The notes under the pieces: generated by a model
Seen by the model: the letters and a program-made list of their open reading frames with translations, nothing else
Database searches by the model: none
What the model was told of the DNA's origin: nothing
Program-made: the position numbers and the translations under genes
NCBI GenBank assembly: GCA_902776435.1
Contig: CACYQB010000002.1
Coordinates: 93,401 to 157,400 of the forward strand
Direction of reading: 5' to 3'
Length of the DNA stretch: 64,000 bases
DNA from: an uncultured Bacteroidales bacterium
Lineage (GTDB): Bacteria; Bacteroidota; Bacteroidia; Bacteroidales; Muribaculaceae
Shown: one piece after another, positions 9,125 through 17,918 of the stretch
Layout: every line of letters starts with the position of its first letter
Position numbering within the stretch: the stretch's first letter is position 1

Positions 9125-10519
9125 TTATTCGGGATTCTTTACGATTTGTGCCATGAACTCGGCCTCGGTGACAATCTTCTCGCCCACAAAGGCGTAACCC
9201 TTCATGATGGCAGTACCGCGGCGGATGGGCGTCATCAGCGACAGGTGGAAGATGAGCGTGTCGCCAGGGACAACCTTGTGACGGAACTTGACGTTATCAA
9301 TCTTGAGGAAGTAGGTAGAGTAATTCTCGGGATCATCCACACTGCTCAGCACGAGGATGCCACCCACTTGTGCCATCGCCTCGACTTGCAGAACGCCAGG
9401 CATGATGGGCTCATTAGGAAAATGGCCCTGGAAGAATGGTTCGTTGGCTGTTACGTTCTTGATGCCCACGATGTGCTTCTTGCCCTTCTCGATAATCTTG
9501 TCAACGAGGAGCATGGGGTAGCGGTGAGGCAACATGGAGCGAATCTGGTTGATATCGTAGAGCGGTTCCTTGTTCGGGTCATAGATAGGGGCCTGAACAT
9601 TCTGGTAACGCAACTCCTGACGTATCTTCTTGGACAGTTGGGTGTTGATGGTGTGACCGGGGCGAGTGGCAACGATACGTCCCTTCAAGGGGCGGCCGAT
9701 CAGTGCCAGGTCTCCCATGACGTCAAGCAATTTGTGACGGGCAGGTTCGTTCTTGAATGCCAAGGGCTTGTTGTTCAGGTAACCCAATTCATTGGCTGGC
9801 TTATGAGGCACTTTCATCACATCAGCCATGTGGTCCAGATCATCCTGCTTCATGGGTGAATCATAGATAACAATGGCGTTATCCAAGTCTCCGCCCTTAA
9901 TGAGGCCCAATTGGATGAGTGGCAATACCTCGCGCACGAAAACAAAGGTGCGGCTGGCAGCAATCTGGTTCTTGAACTGTCGGATGTCGGTCAACGAAGC
10001 AAACTGGTTGCCAAGCACTGGAGAATCAAACTCAATCATGCAGTCAATCGACAAATCATCGTCGGGGAGGACGATAAGCGATGAGCCCGTTTCTTTGTCA
10101 ACAACCTTGATGCGCTGTTTCACAACATAGAATTCCTTCTCGGCTTCCTGCTCAACGATGCCGGCTTTCTCAATCTCCTCACACCAGATGATGGCGCTAC
10201 CGTCAAGAATTGGCACCTCGCCACAATTCACTTCAATCAAGCAGTTGTCAATGCCCGCAGCATACAGGGCGGCAAGCGCATGCTCGATAGTGCTCACGCG
10301 CACTTCCTTGTTGCTCTTGCTGGCAATCACCGTGCCGCGCGTTGTCTCGATAACGTGCTCGGCAAGGGCTTGAATCGTGGGCTCTCCTTCCAAATCAATG
10401 CGCTTGAACACATAACCCGTGTTCACATCGGCAGGCTTGAAAGTTGCCGTCGACAGCTGTCCCGTGTGAAGTCCTTTGCCCGTCACCGTGAAGGCATTCT
10501 TCAATGTTGTCTGTTTCAT
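9125..10519 (-). CDS. lpxC/fabZ: Bifunctional LpxC deacetylase / FabZ dehydratase
   Basis: One polypeptide of 464 residues carries two enzymes. The first part (about 1-300) is LpxC, the zinc UDP-3-O-acyl-GlcNAc deacetylase that commits the cell to lipid A; visible marks are the STIEHALAALYAAGIDN motif with a zinc-binding His and the HKLLDVMGDLALIG block with another. The last ~145 residues are FabZ, the 3-hydroxyacyl-ACP dehydratase of fatty acid synthesis, with LPHRYPMLLVDKI and the catalytic GHFPNEPIMPGVLQVEAMAQ. This fusion is a known trait of Bacteroidetes, where it couples the two uses of hydroxyacyl-ACP. It lies between lpxD and lpxA in one - strand operon. Confidence 0.97.
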   Translation of the reverse strand: MKQTTLKNAFTVTGKGLHTGQLSTATFKPADVNTGYVFKRIDLEGEPTIQALAEHVIETTRGTVIASKSNKEVRVSTIEHALAALYAAGIDNCLIEVNCGEVPILDGSAIIWCEEIEKAGIVEQEAEKEFYVVKQRIKVVDKETGSSLIVLPDDDLSIDCMIEFDSPVLGNQFASLTDIRQFKNQIAASRTFVFVREVLPLIQLGLIKGGDLDNAIVIYDSPMKQDDLDHMADVMKVPHKPANELGYLNNKPLAFKNEPARHKLLDVMGDLALIGRPLKGRIVATRPGHTINTQLSKKIRQELRYQNVQAPIYDPNKEPLYDINQIRSMLPHRYPMLLVDKIIEKGKKHIVGIKNVTANEPFFQGHFPNEPIMPGVLQVEAMAQVGGILVLSSVDDPENYSTYFLKIDNVKFRHKVVPGDTLIFHLSLMTPIRRGTAIMKGYAFVGEKIVTEAEFMAQIVKNPE

Positions 10520-10555
10520 TATCTCGTTTGTCTTTACTTCGTTCTTGATAACCGA

Positions 10556-10576
10556 CCTAAAGCCTAAAGCCTACTG
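10556..10576 (+). repeat. Short CCTAAAG heptamer array (three units)
   Basis: CCTAAAG, CCTAAAG and CCTACTG occur in tandem on the + strand, overlapping the end of lpxD. They are related to the five-unit arrays at 28417, 53990, 56474 and 59369, but this one is shorter and partly coding. Confidence 0.6.
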
Positions 10577-11590
10577 AATCTTCTTCTTCAGGTCCTTGAT
10601 GTCACTGTACATCTCTCCTAAGCGTTTCAGATAGACCGTTTGGCGGGCAAACTCCATCGCAGGTTGTACGGGAGCACCTAACCACTTGCCATTACTGCCG
10701 ATGCTGTTGTCAACGCCTGTCTGGGCACCGATGCCGTTCTTGTCACCGACGGTGATATGTCCGGCAAAACCGACTTGTCCACCGATCATGTTGTATTTAC
10801 CGATCTTGGTAGAACCGGCGACACCCACCTGGGCTGCCATGACAGTGCTTTCGCCCACCTCAACGTTATGGGCAATCTGGATCAGGTTATCGAGTTTAGC
10901 GCCTCTCTTGACCACGGTAGCACCCATGGTGGCTCGGTCAATCGTCGTGTTTGCGCCGATTTCCACGTCATCTTCGAGGATGACAATACCCACCTGGGAA
11001 ATCTTCTCATAGGTGCCGTCTTCCTTGGGTGCGAAGCCAAAGCCGTCACCACCGATGATGGCACCACCCTGCACAATGCAGCGGTTGCCGATGCGGCAGC
11101 CGTGGTAAATTTTCACACCAGGATACAGGATAACGTTGTCACCGAGGGTCACGCCATCACCCACATACACCTGCGGATAAATCTTGACGTTCTTACCGAT
11201 GGTGACACCGTCGCCAATATAAGCAAAAGCACCCACATACACGTCATCGGGCAGGGTAGTGCCTTGACCGACGTGGACGGGTTGCTCCACACCGCGTTTT
11301 TCAGGACGCTGGCTGTTGACAAAGTTCAGCAGGTCAGCGAGCGTCTTATAGGGATCATCTACACGAATCAATGTCGCTTTCACTTCTTGCTCGGCAACAA
11401 AATCCTTGCTCACAAGCACGGCAGATGCTTGAGTCGTGTAAATAAAATGCGTGTATTTGGGATTGGCCAGGAATGTCAAGCATCCAGGCGTAGCCTCTTC
11501 GATTTTAGCATAGTTGTTGATGACGGTCGTGGGGTCACCATCAACCGTACCGTTTACCATCGCTGCAAGTTGTTGTGCAGTAATCTCCAT
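10571..11590 (-). CDS. lpxD: UDP-3-O-acylglucosamine N-acyltransferase LpxD
   Basis: LpxD adds the second, amide-linked hydroxyacyl chain to the lipid A precursor. The 339 residues show the N-terminal uridine-binding domain ([18 protein letters not shown]), then about ten hexapeptide turns, with the catalytic His in [11 protein letters not shown] and a C-terminal helix ([23 protein letters not shown]). It is the first gene of the lpx operon and has its own promoter at 11635-11666. The stop codon overlaps a heptamer repeat. Confidence 0.96.
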   Translation of the reverse strand: MEITAQQLAAMVNGTVDGDPTTVINNYAKIEEATPGCLTFLANPKYTHFIYTTQASAVLVSKDFVAEQEVKATLIRVDDPYKTLADLLNFVNSQRPEKRGVEQPVHVGQGTTLPDDVYVGAFAYIGDGVTIGKNVKIYPQVYVGDGVTLGDNVILYPGVKIYHGCRIGNRCIVQGGAIIGGDGFGFAPKEDGTYEKISQVGIVILEDDVEIGANTTIDRATMGATVVKRGAKLDNLIQIAHNVEVGESTVMAAQVGVAGSTKIGKYNMIGGQVGFAGHITVGDKNGIGAQTGVDNSIGSNGKWLGAPVQPAMEFARQTVYLKRLGEMYSDIKDLKKKIQ

Positions 11591-11634
11591 GATGTAGCTA
11601 TATATTGACTAAACTGTTATTTCAAAATCGGCTG

Positions 11635-11666
11635 CAAAGGTACGAAAAATCAAGCAATAAGCCAAA
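11635..11666 (-). promoter_or_regulatory. lpxD promoter
   Basis: On the - strand TTTG (11666-11663) and TACCTTTG (11642-11635) are 20 bases apart. The expected transcript start lies about 40 bases before the lpxD ATG at 11590. Confidence 0.75.
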
Positions 11667-11667
11667 T

Positions 11668-12129
11668 TTAATTTGCACTGCGGGTGAGCAGTTCGGCAAT
11701 CTTGGCCTCAATGACGGGAGCCTCTTGATAACCCATAATGGATTGATACTCGCCTTTAGGCGTGACAAACAGCAGCATAGGAATGGCTTCGACATTGAAT
11801 TCCTGAGCCAATTCGGGTTCCTTGTCAACGTCAATGCGCTGAAAGATGACATCGCCCTTGTGTTTCTGTTCCAACTCATCCAGAATGGGGGCGAGTTCTT
11901 TGCAGGGGCCGCACCAGGTAGCGAAAAAATCAATAACCATGGGCTTGGAGCTCATGATAGTGGTTTGCTTGTTCCACTCGGTTTGACCCTCGTCTTCGGA
12001 ATTGGCGACGGGCATCTCACTCTTTACGGTCTCATTGCCATCAATAGCCTCATTGGCGTTCTGTTCACTCTTGCTGTTGCATGATACCAGCACTACGAGT
12101 GCTGCCATATAAATGAATAATTTCTTCAT
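11668..12129 (-). CDS. Thioredoxin-like lipoprotein
   Basis: This 153-residue protein has a lipoprotein signal ending LVSC, with Cys17 as the lipid-bearing residue, then a thioredoxin fold with the redox motif WCGPCKEL near residue 75 and a cis-Pro region VEAIPMLLF. It is likely anchored in the envelope and acts as a disulfide reductase or oxidase; CGPC is the thioredoxin-type active site. Between the lipobox and the fold lies a ~40-residue acidic linker. It precedes lpxD in the same direction, but lpxD has its own promoter, so the two are not obligatorily linked. Confidence 0.88.
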   Translation of the reverse strand: MKKLFIYMAALVVLVSCNSKSEQNANEAIDGNETVKSEMPVANSEDEGQTEWNKQTTIMSSKPMVIDFFATWCGPCKELAPILDELEQKHKGDVIFQRIDVDKEPELAQEFNVEAIPMLLFVTPKGEYQSIMGYQEAPVIEAKIAELLTRSAN

Positions 12130-12161
12130 CGTCTTGAATAATACTTTATTTTGTACTGTAA

Positions 12162-12767
12162 TTAACTAACAAGTTTCCCTTTTCCGACGCGGGTGATTTC
12201 GGGTTCGCCATTGGTGCAGTCCACAATGGTAGAGGGCAGCAACTGGCCACGGCCGGAGTCGATCACGATGTCGACCTGGGACTCGAAGGCTTCGGCCATT
12301 AAGCCGGGTTCGCAACGGTAATCCTCATCATCACCGGGAACCGATGTCGTCAGGATGGGACCTCCCAAAGTGCGCACGATAGCCAAGGCTACCTCGTTAT
12401 CGGGAATACGGATGCCCACTGTGCGGCGGCCCTTGAATGCCTTGGGCAACTTGGATAGGGCAGGGAAGATAAAGGTGAACGGGCCAGGCAGGTTTGACTT
12501 CATCATGCGGAATTGTGTGTTGTCAAACTTAGCGTACTGTGCCACCTGCGAAATGTCGTCACAGATGATGGACAGATTGGTCTTGGCTGACTTCATCAGT
12601 TTGATTGCACAAATGCGCTCAATGGCCTGATTGTTAAGCGCGTCACAGCCAAGCGCATAGACGGTGTCCGTCGGATAGATGATGAGACCGCCGTCCTTGA
12701 GCGTTCTGACCACCTGGTCAATGTGACGTTGATTGATGTTGTTTTCTAATATTTCGAGAATTTCCAT
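12162..12767 (-). CDS. tsaC: L-threonylcarbamoyladenylate synthase (TsaC/YwlC/Sua5 family)
   Basis: The enzyme makes threonylcarbamoyl-AMP from threonine, bicarbonate and ATP, the first step of the t6A37 modification of ANN-decoding tRNAs. The 201 residues show the YrdC fold marks GGLIIYPTDTVYALGCDA at 27-44, KTNLSIICDD, GPFTFIFPA and VGIRIPDN, and a C-terminal SGRGQLLPSTIVD block. It is of the short form without the C-terminal Sua5 domain. It lies 32 bases from the thioredoxin-like gene and 38 from the B3/B4 gene in the same direction, so an operon is possible. The gene symbol follows the family, not a species record. Confidence 0.92.
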   Translation of the reverse strand: MEILEILENNINQRHIDQVVRTLKDGGLIIYPTDTVYALGCDALNNQAIERICAIKLMKSAKTNLSIICDDISQVAQYAKFDNTQFRMMKSNLPGPFTFIFPALSKLPKAFKGRRTVGIRIPDNEVALAIVRTLGGPILTTSVPGDDEDYRCEPGLMAEAFESQVDIVIDSGRGQLLPSTIVDCTNGEPEITRVGKGKLVS

Positions 12768-12805
12768 ATTCAGTTATTTGTTAATATTAATACACGATTG
12801 AACTC

Positions 12806-13480
12806 CTATTGCCCAAAATCTACAACCTCGGTTTCCACATGGGTGGCACAGGCATATTTCTTCAAGAGGTCAGCCATCCAGTCCACGGCTTCCTTGATGG
12901 GCATTTCGGGAGCAAAGGCATTGATGTTGATTTGTGCCGTTACCGTATCCTCGGTGAACTTAGTCCGCTCCTCGTCACTCGTCGGGGTGGCAATGGGGCC
13001 AGCGGCATCACGGTAGACGGGCATTCCTTCGATGTTGAGAGGACCTCGCCCGATGCCATTAAACACGTCATCATGCCTGCCTACACTCATCGTCAACGTA
13101 TCGCCCACGATGCGGTCGCCGTCCAAGCCGCTGATGGCATAGCCGCTCTTGATAGACACTAGATTGACCACGTCGATGAGTGTTGTCAGACGGTAGATGC
13201 CCAACCCACGAATGAGTCGGCGGCACAGGGCCTCACTGGACACGCGGTAGCGGCTCGGGTCTTTCCCTAAAAACTTGTACAGGTGACGTGTGCCGGCAAT
13301 AGCGGGTCGCTGGTTGATTTCCAGCAGTTCGTAGCGTTGACGGATTTCCTCGGCAGCAGCCTCGATTTCAGCCCACAGTTCATCACTCGTCGGTCCGTTG
13401 ACGACCGTCGCGCGGATGAGTCCGATACAGCATTTCGGGCAAGCCTCGAGTATCCTCGGGTCTATTTTGACGTTAATCAT
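12806..13480 (-). CDS. B3/B4 tRNA-binding-domain protein
   Basis: This 224-residue cytosolic protein resembles the B3/B4 domain of the phenylalanyl-tRNA synthetase beta chain, the part that edits mischarged tRNA. Marks are RHLYKFLGKDPSRYRVSSEAL, RLIRGLGIYRLTTLIDVVNLVS and GPLNIEGMPVYRDAAGPIATP. Stand-alone proteins of this type are common in bacteria and are thought to act on mischarged aminoacyl-tRNA, but substrates are mostly unknown. It is the first gene of the - strand group beginning at a -7 box at 13505-13512. Confidence 0.85.
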   Translation of the reverse strand: MINVKIDPRILEACPKCCIGLIRATVVNGPTSDELWAEIEAAAEEIRQRYELLEINQRPAIAGTRHLYKFLGKDPSRYRVSSEALCRRLIRGLGIYRLTTLIDVVNLVSIKSGYAISGLDGDRIVGDTLTMSVGRHDDVFNGIGRGPLNIEGMPVYRDAAGPIATPTSDEERTKFTEDTVTAQININAFAPEMPIKEAVDWMADLLKKYACATHVETEVVDFGQ

Positions 13481-13504
13481 TGCTATCTATCTAAAAAATC
13501 GCTG

Positions 13505-13512
13505 CAAAGATA
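13505..13512 (-). promoter_or_regulatory. -7 box for the B3/B4 gene group
   Basis: TATCTTTG on the - strand lies 25 bases before the start codon at 13480. It is divergent from the box at 13537-13544. Confidence 0.6.
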
Positions 13513-13536
13513 CAACTTTATATCCAAAAAAGTCCC

Positions 13537-13544
13537 TATCTTTG
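13537..13544 (+). promoter_or_regulatory. -7 box directly before the serine hydrolase start
   Basis: TATCTTTG ends only four bases before the ATG at 13549. Because transcripts start about seven bases after this box in Bacteroidetes, the message would be leaderless or nearly so. Confidence 0.55.
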
Positions 13545-13548
13545 CCGC

Positions 13549-14661
13549 ATGAAGAAGTTTTTTTTGATGATTGCGGTGTTGATGATATCTTTTTCCGCCG
13601 CCCATGGACATGAAATGAATGACGAGATAGCGAAACGCATCGACCAAGTATTCGGAACAGTGTATAATAATGCAGATGAACCTGGTGCCGCTGTGCTTAT
13701 TATGCAAGGCAAGGATATCATCTACAGCAAGTGCTTTGGCTTGGCCGATATGGAGACCAAGGAACCTGTAACGCTGGAGACGAATTTCTGTATCGCTTCG
13801 GTATCCAAGCAGTTCTCGGCTGTAGCCTTGTTGCAGTTGGCCGAAGAAGGCAAACTCTCGCTGAACGATCCGTTGTCCAAGTTCTTCCCCGAGTTCCAGG
13901 CTCCATTCTTCAAGGAAATCACCTTGCATCACATCTTGAGTCACACCTCAGGTATTCCTGACGCACGTCCTCGCGATGACCGTAACTTTGTACTGTATTC
14001 AACCGATGTCAATTCGGTTCAATATATGCGTACACTCGACCATCTCAATTTCCAGCCAGGCTCAAAATATGAGTATATCAATCCGACTTTCCAACTGATA
14101 TACCAGATTGTGGAGCGGGTTTCAGGCGTCCCCTTCGAAACCTATATGCAAAATAACATTTTCGGCAGGATTGGAATGCGGACTTGCCAATATTTTGAGC
14201 CTAACCGCAAGATTGCCAATATGGCCCATGGTTACGAGCGTAATAGCGACGGCACTTGGCGTGAGTATGACTACGGCGAGGAAAGTTTCTTTGCCACCAA
14301 GGCTGATGGCGCCCTCTACTGCTCGATTAGCGATTTCGTTCGTTGGGAGCACGCATTGCGTGATAACCGCGTGTGGATTGCTTCCAGTAAACGTCAGGCC
14401 TATACACCATGGATCAGGATTCCTGCCGACGCTGAATATGGCTACCAGCCTTATACGGGCTATGGTTATGGCTTCTTCATCCAGGATTACCCTGGTCAGC
14501 CCACCCATGTCTATCATCTGGGGGACAACGGCGGCTTCACTATCTATGCTGGCAAAATCCCCGAACGTGACCTGATTTTCCTTTTCTTCTCAACGCGTCC
14601 CGACATCGAACGCCTTAACATTGTCAATCAGGTCTATCATATCCTTGGCTTTGACTTCTGA
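13549..14661 (+). CDS. Secreted serine hydrolase, class C beta-lactamase family
   Basis: The 370-residue product has a signal peptide (KKFFLMIAVLMISFSAAHG) and a penicillin-binding-protein/esterase fold. The nucleophile motif SxxK is seen as SVSK near residue 84, the YxN motif as YIN in SKYEYINPTFQL, and the third element as HLGDNGGFTIY near the end, where HxG replaces KTG, typical of esterase and D-aminopeptidase-like members rather than true beta-lactamases. It probably acts in the periplasm on peptidoglycan peptides or small esters; the substrate is unknown. The start codon is almost on top of the promoter box, and an alternative start is Met7. Confidence 0.85.
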   Translation: MKKFFLMIAVLMISFSAAHGHEMNDEIAKRIDQVFGTVYNNADEPGAAVLIMQGKDIIYSKCFGLADMETKEPVTLETNFCIASVSKQFSAVALLQLAEEGKLSLNDPLSKFFPEFQAPFFKEITLHHILSHTSGIPDARPRDDRNFVLYSTDVNSVQYMRTLDHLNFQPGSKYEYINPTFQLIYQIVERVSGVPFETYMQNNIFGRIGMRTCQYFEPNRKIANMAHGYERNSDGTWREYDYGEESFFATKADGALYCSISDFVRWEHALRDNRVWIASSKRQAYTPWIRIPADAEYGYQPYTGYGYGFFIQDYPGQPTHVYHLGDNGGFTIYAGKIPERDLIFLFFSTRPDIERLNIVNQVYHILGFDF

Positions 14662-14800
14662 TCCAGAACTGTATCATTTTAGGCTTCTGGTTTTTAAACG
14701 GCCTAGTGGCTGTGAAATTTGTTATTTCTCGCGCGGAGGGCGATTCAATTAGCTGCAGATGAATTATGACACAGCCTGGTGGGTAATCTGCGAGGTTGTT

Positions 14801-15811
14801 TCATGGCTTCATAACTCCGTTCCACACCGTGTTGCGCAACGTGCCGACTTCATCGTCACATCGGTATTCCCAGTACATTGCGCCGCGCATTCCTGTCTCG
14901 TGGATGAACTTGCATTTCCAGGCAAGTGACTCTTCGTCTTCATAGGTGCAGACACATTCTCCGTCGTCATTGACCAGATAGGGCGCCTTGGCTATATCAT
15001 CCCACCTGCGCGTTACGTCGGTGCGTTTTTTAAGGGCGCCATAGGATGTGTCACCAAATCCTTTGACCGAACGGCCATAAAATGGCACACCCAGCACCAG
15101 TTTGTTGGCGGGCATTCCTGCGTCAAGATGCGCTTGCAAGGCTTCTTGGGCAGTCACACGGCCCGACATCTCACTGCGGTATAGCGCCGCGTGGTGATAG
15201 GGTGGGTTGTCCACGTCATACATCATGATGTTCACCAGGTCAACGTAGGGTTCTATCGCCTTGAAATCCACATAGCGGGCATCGGCAATCGTAGCGCATG
15301 ACAATAGGTAACTCTTACCTAGAGCCTTGCGCAGTTCCTTCATCAGCAGTGTGAAATTGTCGATATCGGCTGGCGATGATGAGATCCCGGCTTCGTTGCT
15401 GCTGGGATATTCCCAATCGATGTCAATGCCGTCGAGCCCAAAATCTTTTACAATGCGCTTGCAGTCCTTAGCAAACGCCTTGCGCCGCCGATCGGTCGAT
15501 GCCATCTCACTGAACCCGCCAGCCGTCCAGCCACCGATGCTCAGTACAATATAGATATCGTTATTTTTCTTCAGTTCGACCAGTTGACGCAGCCGCTCAG
15601 GATGCTGAATGGTAACCCCGTCATAAGTCTTGTTCACGTTCCCGAACGCGTAGTTGATATGGGTGAGCACCGTGCAGTCAGGCAACTCCATGGTTTCGTT
15701 CCATCCCGTCACATAGGCAGCCACAACTGGCCCGTTATCCTTATGCTTCCCTGCCTGCAACGGTAGGACAAGTGCCAACAAGCACCCCAAAATTAATACC
15801 CTCTTCATCAT
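14801..15811 (-). CDS. Secreted GH18 glycoside hydrolase
   Basis: The 336 residues begin with a signal peptide (KRVLILGCLLALVLPLQAG) and form a GH18 barrel. The catalytic motif DGIDIDWEYP near residue 130 has the full DxxDxDxE, so the enzyme should be active on GlcNAc-beta-1,4 linkages of chitin-like or N-glycan substrates. Other marks are VVLSIGGWTAGGFSEMAS and the closing MYWEYRCDDE. The family uses substrate-assisted catalysis. The gene stands alone; no carbohydrate transporter is beside it. Confidence 0.88.
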   Translation of the reverse strand: MMKRVLILGCLLALVLPLQAGKHKDNGPVVAAYVTGWNETMELPDCTVLTHINYAFGNVNKTYDGVTIQHPERLRQLVELKKNNDIYIVLSIGGWTAGGFSEMASTDRRRKAFAKDCKRIVKDFGLDGIDIDWEYPSSNEAGISSSPADIDNFTLLMKELRKALGKSYLLSCATIADARYVDFKAIEPYVDLVNIMMYDVDNPPYHHAALYRSEMSGRVTAQEALQAHLDAGMPANKLVLGVPFYGRSVKGFGDTSYGALKKRTDVTRRWDDIAKAPYLVNDDGECVCTYEDEESLAWKCKFIHETGMRGAMYWEYRCDDEVGTLRNTVWNGVMKP

Positions 15812-15959
15812 TTTCTTTCTTTTATAAAATGTTTGTCAAAGATAATGATTTTTGCCAAGTGAAGCGTCATACATGTCACCAAATGATTGTCTTTGCCCTC
15901 AAAAATCGTTTTTTTGAATGAATATCTATGAAAAAGGGCATTAGTTCAAGAAATTGTAG

Positions 15960-15995
15960 TACCTTTGCAGATTGAAATGTCCTCTTATGAGGACA
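15960..15995 (+). promoter_or_regulatory. mutAB promoter box and 5' leader hairpin
   Basis: TACCTTTG at 15960-15967 is a clean -7 box. Just past the expected start site, TGTCCTC (15978-15984) and GAGGACA (15989-15995) form a 7 bp stem with a TTAT loop at the very 5' end of a roughly 90-base leader. Such a hairpin may protect the message. It is far too small to be a cobalamin riboswitch. Confidence 0.65.
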
Positions 15996-16063
15996 CATTG
16001 ATCAACATAGACTATACTGACAAAAATAAAAATTTTTAAGGTTACTATATAATTTTCATTTTT

Positions 16064-17908
16064 ATGGCAGAAACAAAAAAATTGTTCGACCAATTCGCGC
16101 CTGTCACTCCCGAGGAGTGGCGTGCCAAGGCCGAAGTTGACCTCAAAGGGGCCGACTTTGAGAAGAAAATGGTTTGGCGGACAAACGAGGGTTTCAATGC
16201 CCAGCCGCTGTATCGCAGCGTGGACATTGCTGACCTGAAGCAGACCAAATCACTCCCCGGCGAGTTCCCCTATGTCCGCGGAACACGCCACAACAACGAC
16301 TGGAAGGTTCGCCAGGACATCGACGTTGACGATGTGAAGGCAGCCAATGCCAAGGCGGTCGAGGTGCTCAACAAGGGCATTAATTCGATTGGTTTCCACA
16401 TGCACAATGGTGATGTGGACCTGAAGGAACTCTTCAAGGGTATTTCCCTTCCCGCTTGTGAAATCAACCTGATGTGCTGCCCCAAGTGTGCAATCAAGTA
16501 TGCCAAGGAACTCGTTGAACTCTGCAAGGAGGCTGGTTGCGAAGACACTTTTGTCGGTTCAATCAACTTCAACCCGTTCAAGCGCACTTTCAAGCACGGT
16601 GAGCCCTTCCCTGGCGACATCGTTGCTATGGCTACCGAGTTGATGAATGCCGTCAAGCCCGTCGCCCACCTGCGCGTGCTCAGCGTTGACTCGCTGGCAT
16701 TGAACAACGCTGGTGCCTACATTTACCAGGAGTTGGGTTATGCCCTCGCTTGGGGTGCCGAGTGGATGGCTATGCTGACCGAAGCCGGCTTCACTGCCGA
16801 TGAGGTGGCTAACCGCATCAAGTTCAACATGGGTGTTTCGACTGTTTACTTCATGGAGATTGCCAAGTTCCGTGCTGCACGTGAGCTGTGGGCTCTTATC
16901 GTGAAGCAGTTCAATCCCGCTAACGACTACTCGTGCATGATGAATGTCAATGCCGTGACCAGTTGTTTCAACCTGACAATCTACGACAGCTATGTGAACC
17001 TCCTGCGTTCGCAGACCGAGGCCATGAGTGCAGCTCTCGCATGCGTTGACTCAATTGTCGTTACCCCGTTTGACGCTCCCTACAAGAAGAGCGACGACTT
17101 CAGCGAGCGCATCGCCCGCAATCAGCAGATCCTGCTCAAGGAAGAGAGCCACCTCGACAAGGTCGTTGACCCCGCCGGCGGTTCCTACTATGTGGAGATG
17201 CTGACCAAGAACCTCGCCGAACAGGGTTGGAAACTCTTCCTCGACGTGGAGGACAAGGGTGGCTTCAAGGCTGCGCTTGAGAGCGGCGACATCATCAATG
17301 CCGTCAACGCTACCGCCAAGGAGCGCTTCGACAAGGTGGCTAAGCGCCGTGAGCAGTTGCTGGGTACCAACCAGTTCCCCAACTTCACCGAGAAGGCTGC
17401 CGACAAGGCCGACGCCCGTGAGGCTTGCTGCTGCCACTGCGGTTGCAACCACGAGGAGGCTGAGGGTGCCGTAACGCTCAACACCAAGCGTCTGGCTGAG
17501 CAGTTCGAGGAGGTTCGCCTCGCAACCGAACATGCCGCTAACACGCCCAAGGTGTTCATGCTCACCATCGGCAACCTGGCTATGCGTCTGGCTCGTGCCC
17601 AGTTCAGCGATAACTTCTTCGCTTGCGCTGGCTATGAGCTCATCGACAACAACGGTTTCAAGACCGTCAAGGAGGGTATGGATGCCGCTATGGAGAAGAA
17701 GGCCGACGTTGTCGTGCTCTGCTCCAGCGATGACGAGTATGCAGCCCTCATTCCCGAGGCAGTGAAGGAACTCAACGGCCGTGCCGAGCTCGTGCTCGCT
17801 GGTCCTGAGACCGACGAATTCAAGGCTATGGGCATCACTAACTTTATCAATGTACGCACCAACGTGCTTGCTACGTTAAAAGCCTTCAACGCTAAACTTT
17901 TAAAATGA
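16064..17908 (+). CDS. mutA: Methylmalonyl-CoA mutase small subunit
   Basis: MutA is the non-catalytic partner of MutB in the adenosylcobalamin enzyme that interconverts succinyl-CoA and methylmalonyl-CoA on the route to propionate. The 614 residues hold a barrel domain (about 20-430) that aligns by eye with MutB in [19 protein letters not shown] and [14 protein letters not shown], and a C-terminal pseudo-B12 domain (about 495-614) that lacks the DxHxxG cobalamin motif, as expected. The inter-domain linker carries the unusual run CCCHCGCNH at residues 455-463. mutB starts 10 bases downstream, so the two are co-transcribed from the promoter at 15960. Confidence 0.95.
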   Translation: MAETKKLFDQFAPVTPEEWRAKAEVDLKGADFEKKMVWRTNEGFNAQPLYRSVDIADLKQTKSLPGEFPYVRGTRHNNDWKVRQDIDVDDVKAANAKAVEVLNKGINSIGFHMHNGDVDLKELFKGISLPACEINLMCCPKCAIKYAKELVELCKEAGCEDTFVGSINFNPFKRTFKHGEPFPGDIVAMATELMNAVKPVAHLRVLSVDSLALNNAGAYIYQELGYALAWGAEWMAMLTEAGFTADEVANRIKFNMGVSTVYFMEIAKFRAARELWALIVKQFNPANDYSCMMNVNAVTSCFNLTIYDSYVNLLRSQTEAMSAALACVDSIVVTPFDAPYKKSDDFSERIARNQQILLKEESHLDKVVDPAGGSYYVEMLTKNLAEQGWKLFLDVEDKGGFKAALESGDIINAVNATAKERFDKVAKRREQLLGTNQFPNFTEKAADKADAREACCCHCGCNHEEAEGAVTLNTKRLAEQFEEVRLATEHAANTPKVFMLTIGNLAMRLARAQFSDNFFACAGYELIDNNGFKTVKEGMDAAMEKKADVVVLCSSDDEYAALIPEAVKELNGRAELVLAGPETDEFKAMGITNFINVRTNVLATLKAFNAKLLK

Positions 17909-17918
17909 CGAGACGACT

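Noticed and set aside
8726-9859. 377-codon + strand frame opposite lpxA and lpxC/fabZ
   Set aside because: It crosses two well-recognised genes on the other strand and shows no domain or start signal.
15968-16063. Cobalamin riboswitch before mutA
   Set aside because: The leader is only about 90 bases and has just one small hairpin; no B12-box-like sequence is seen.
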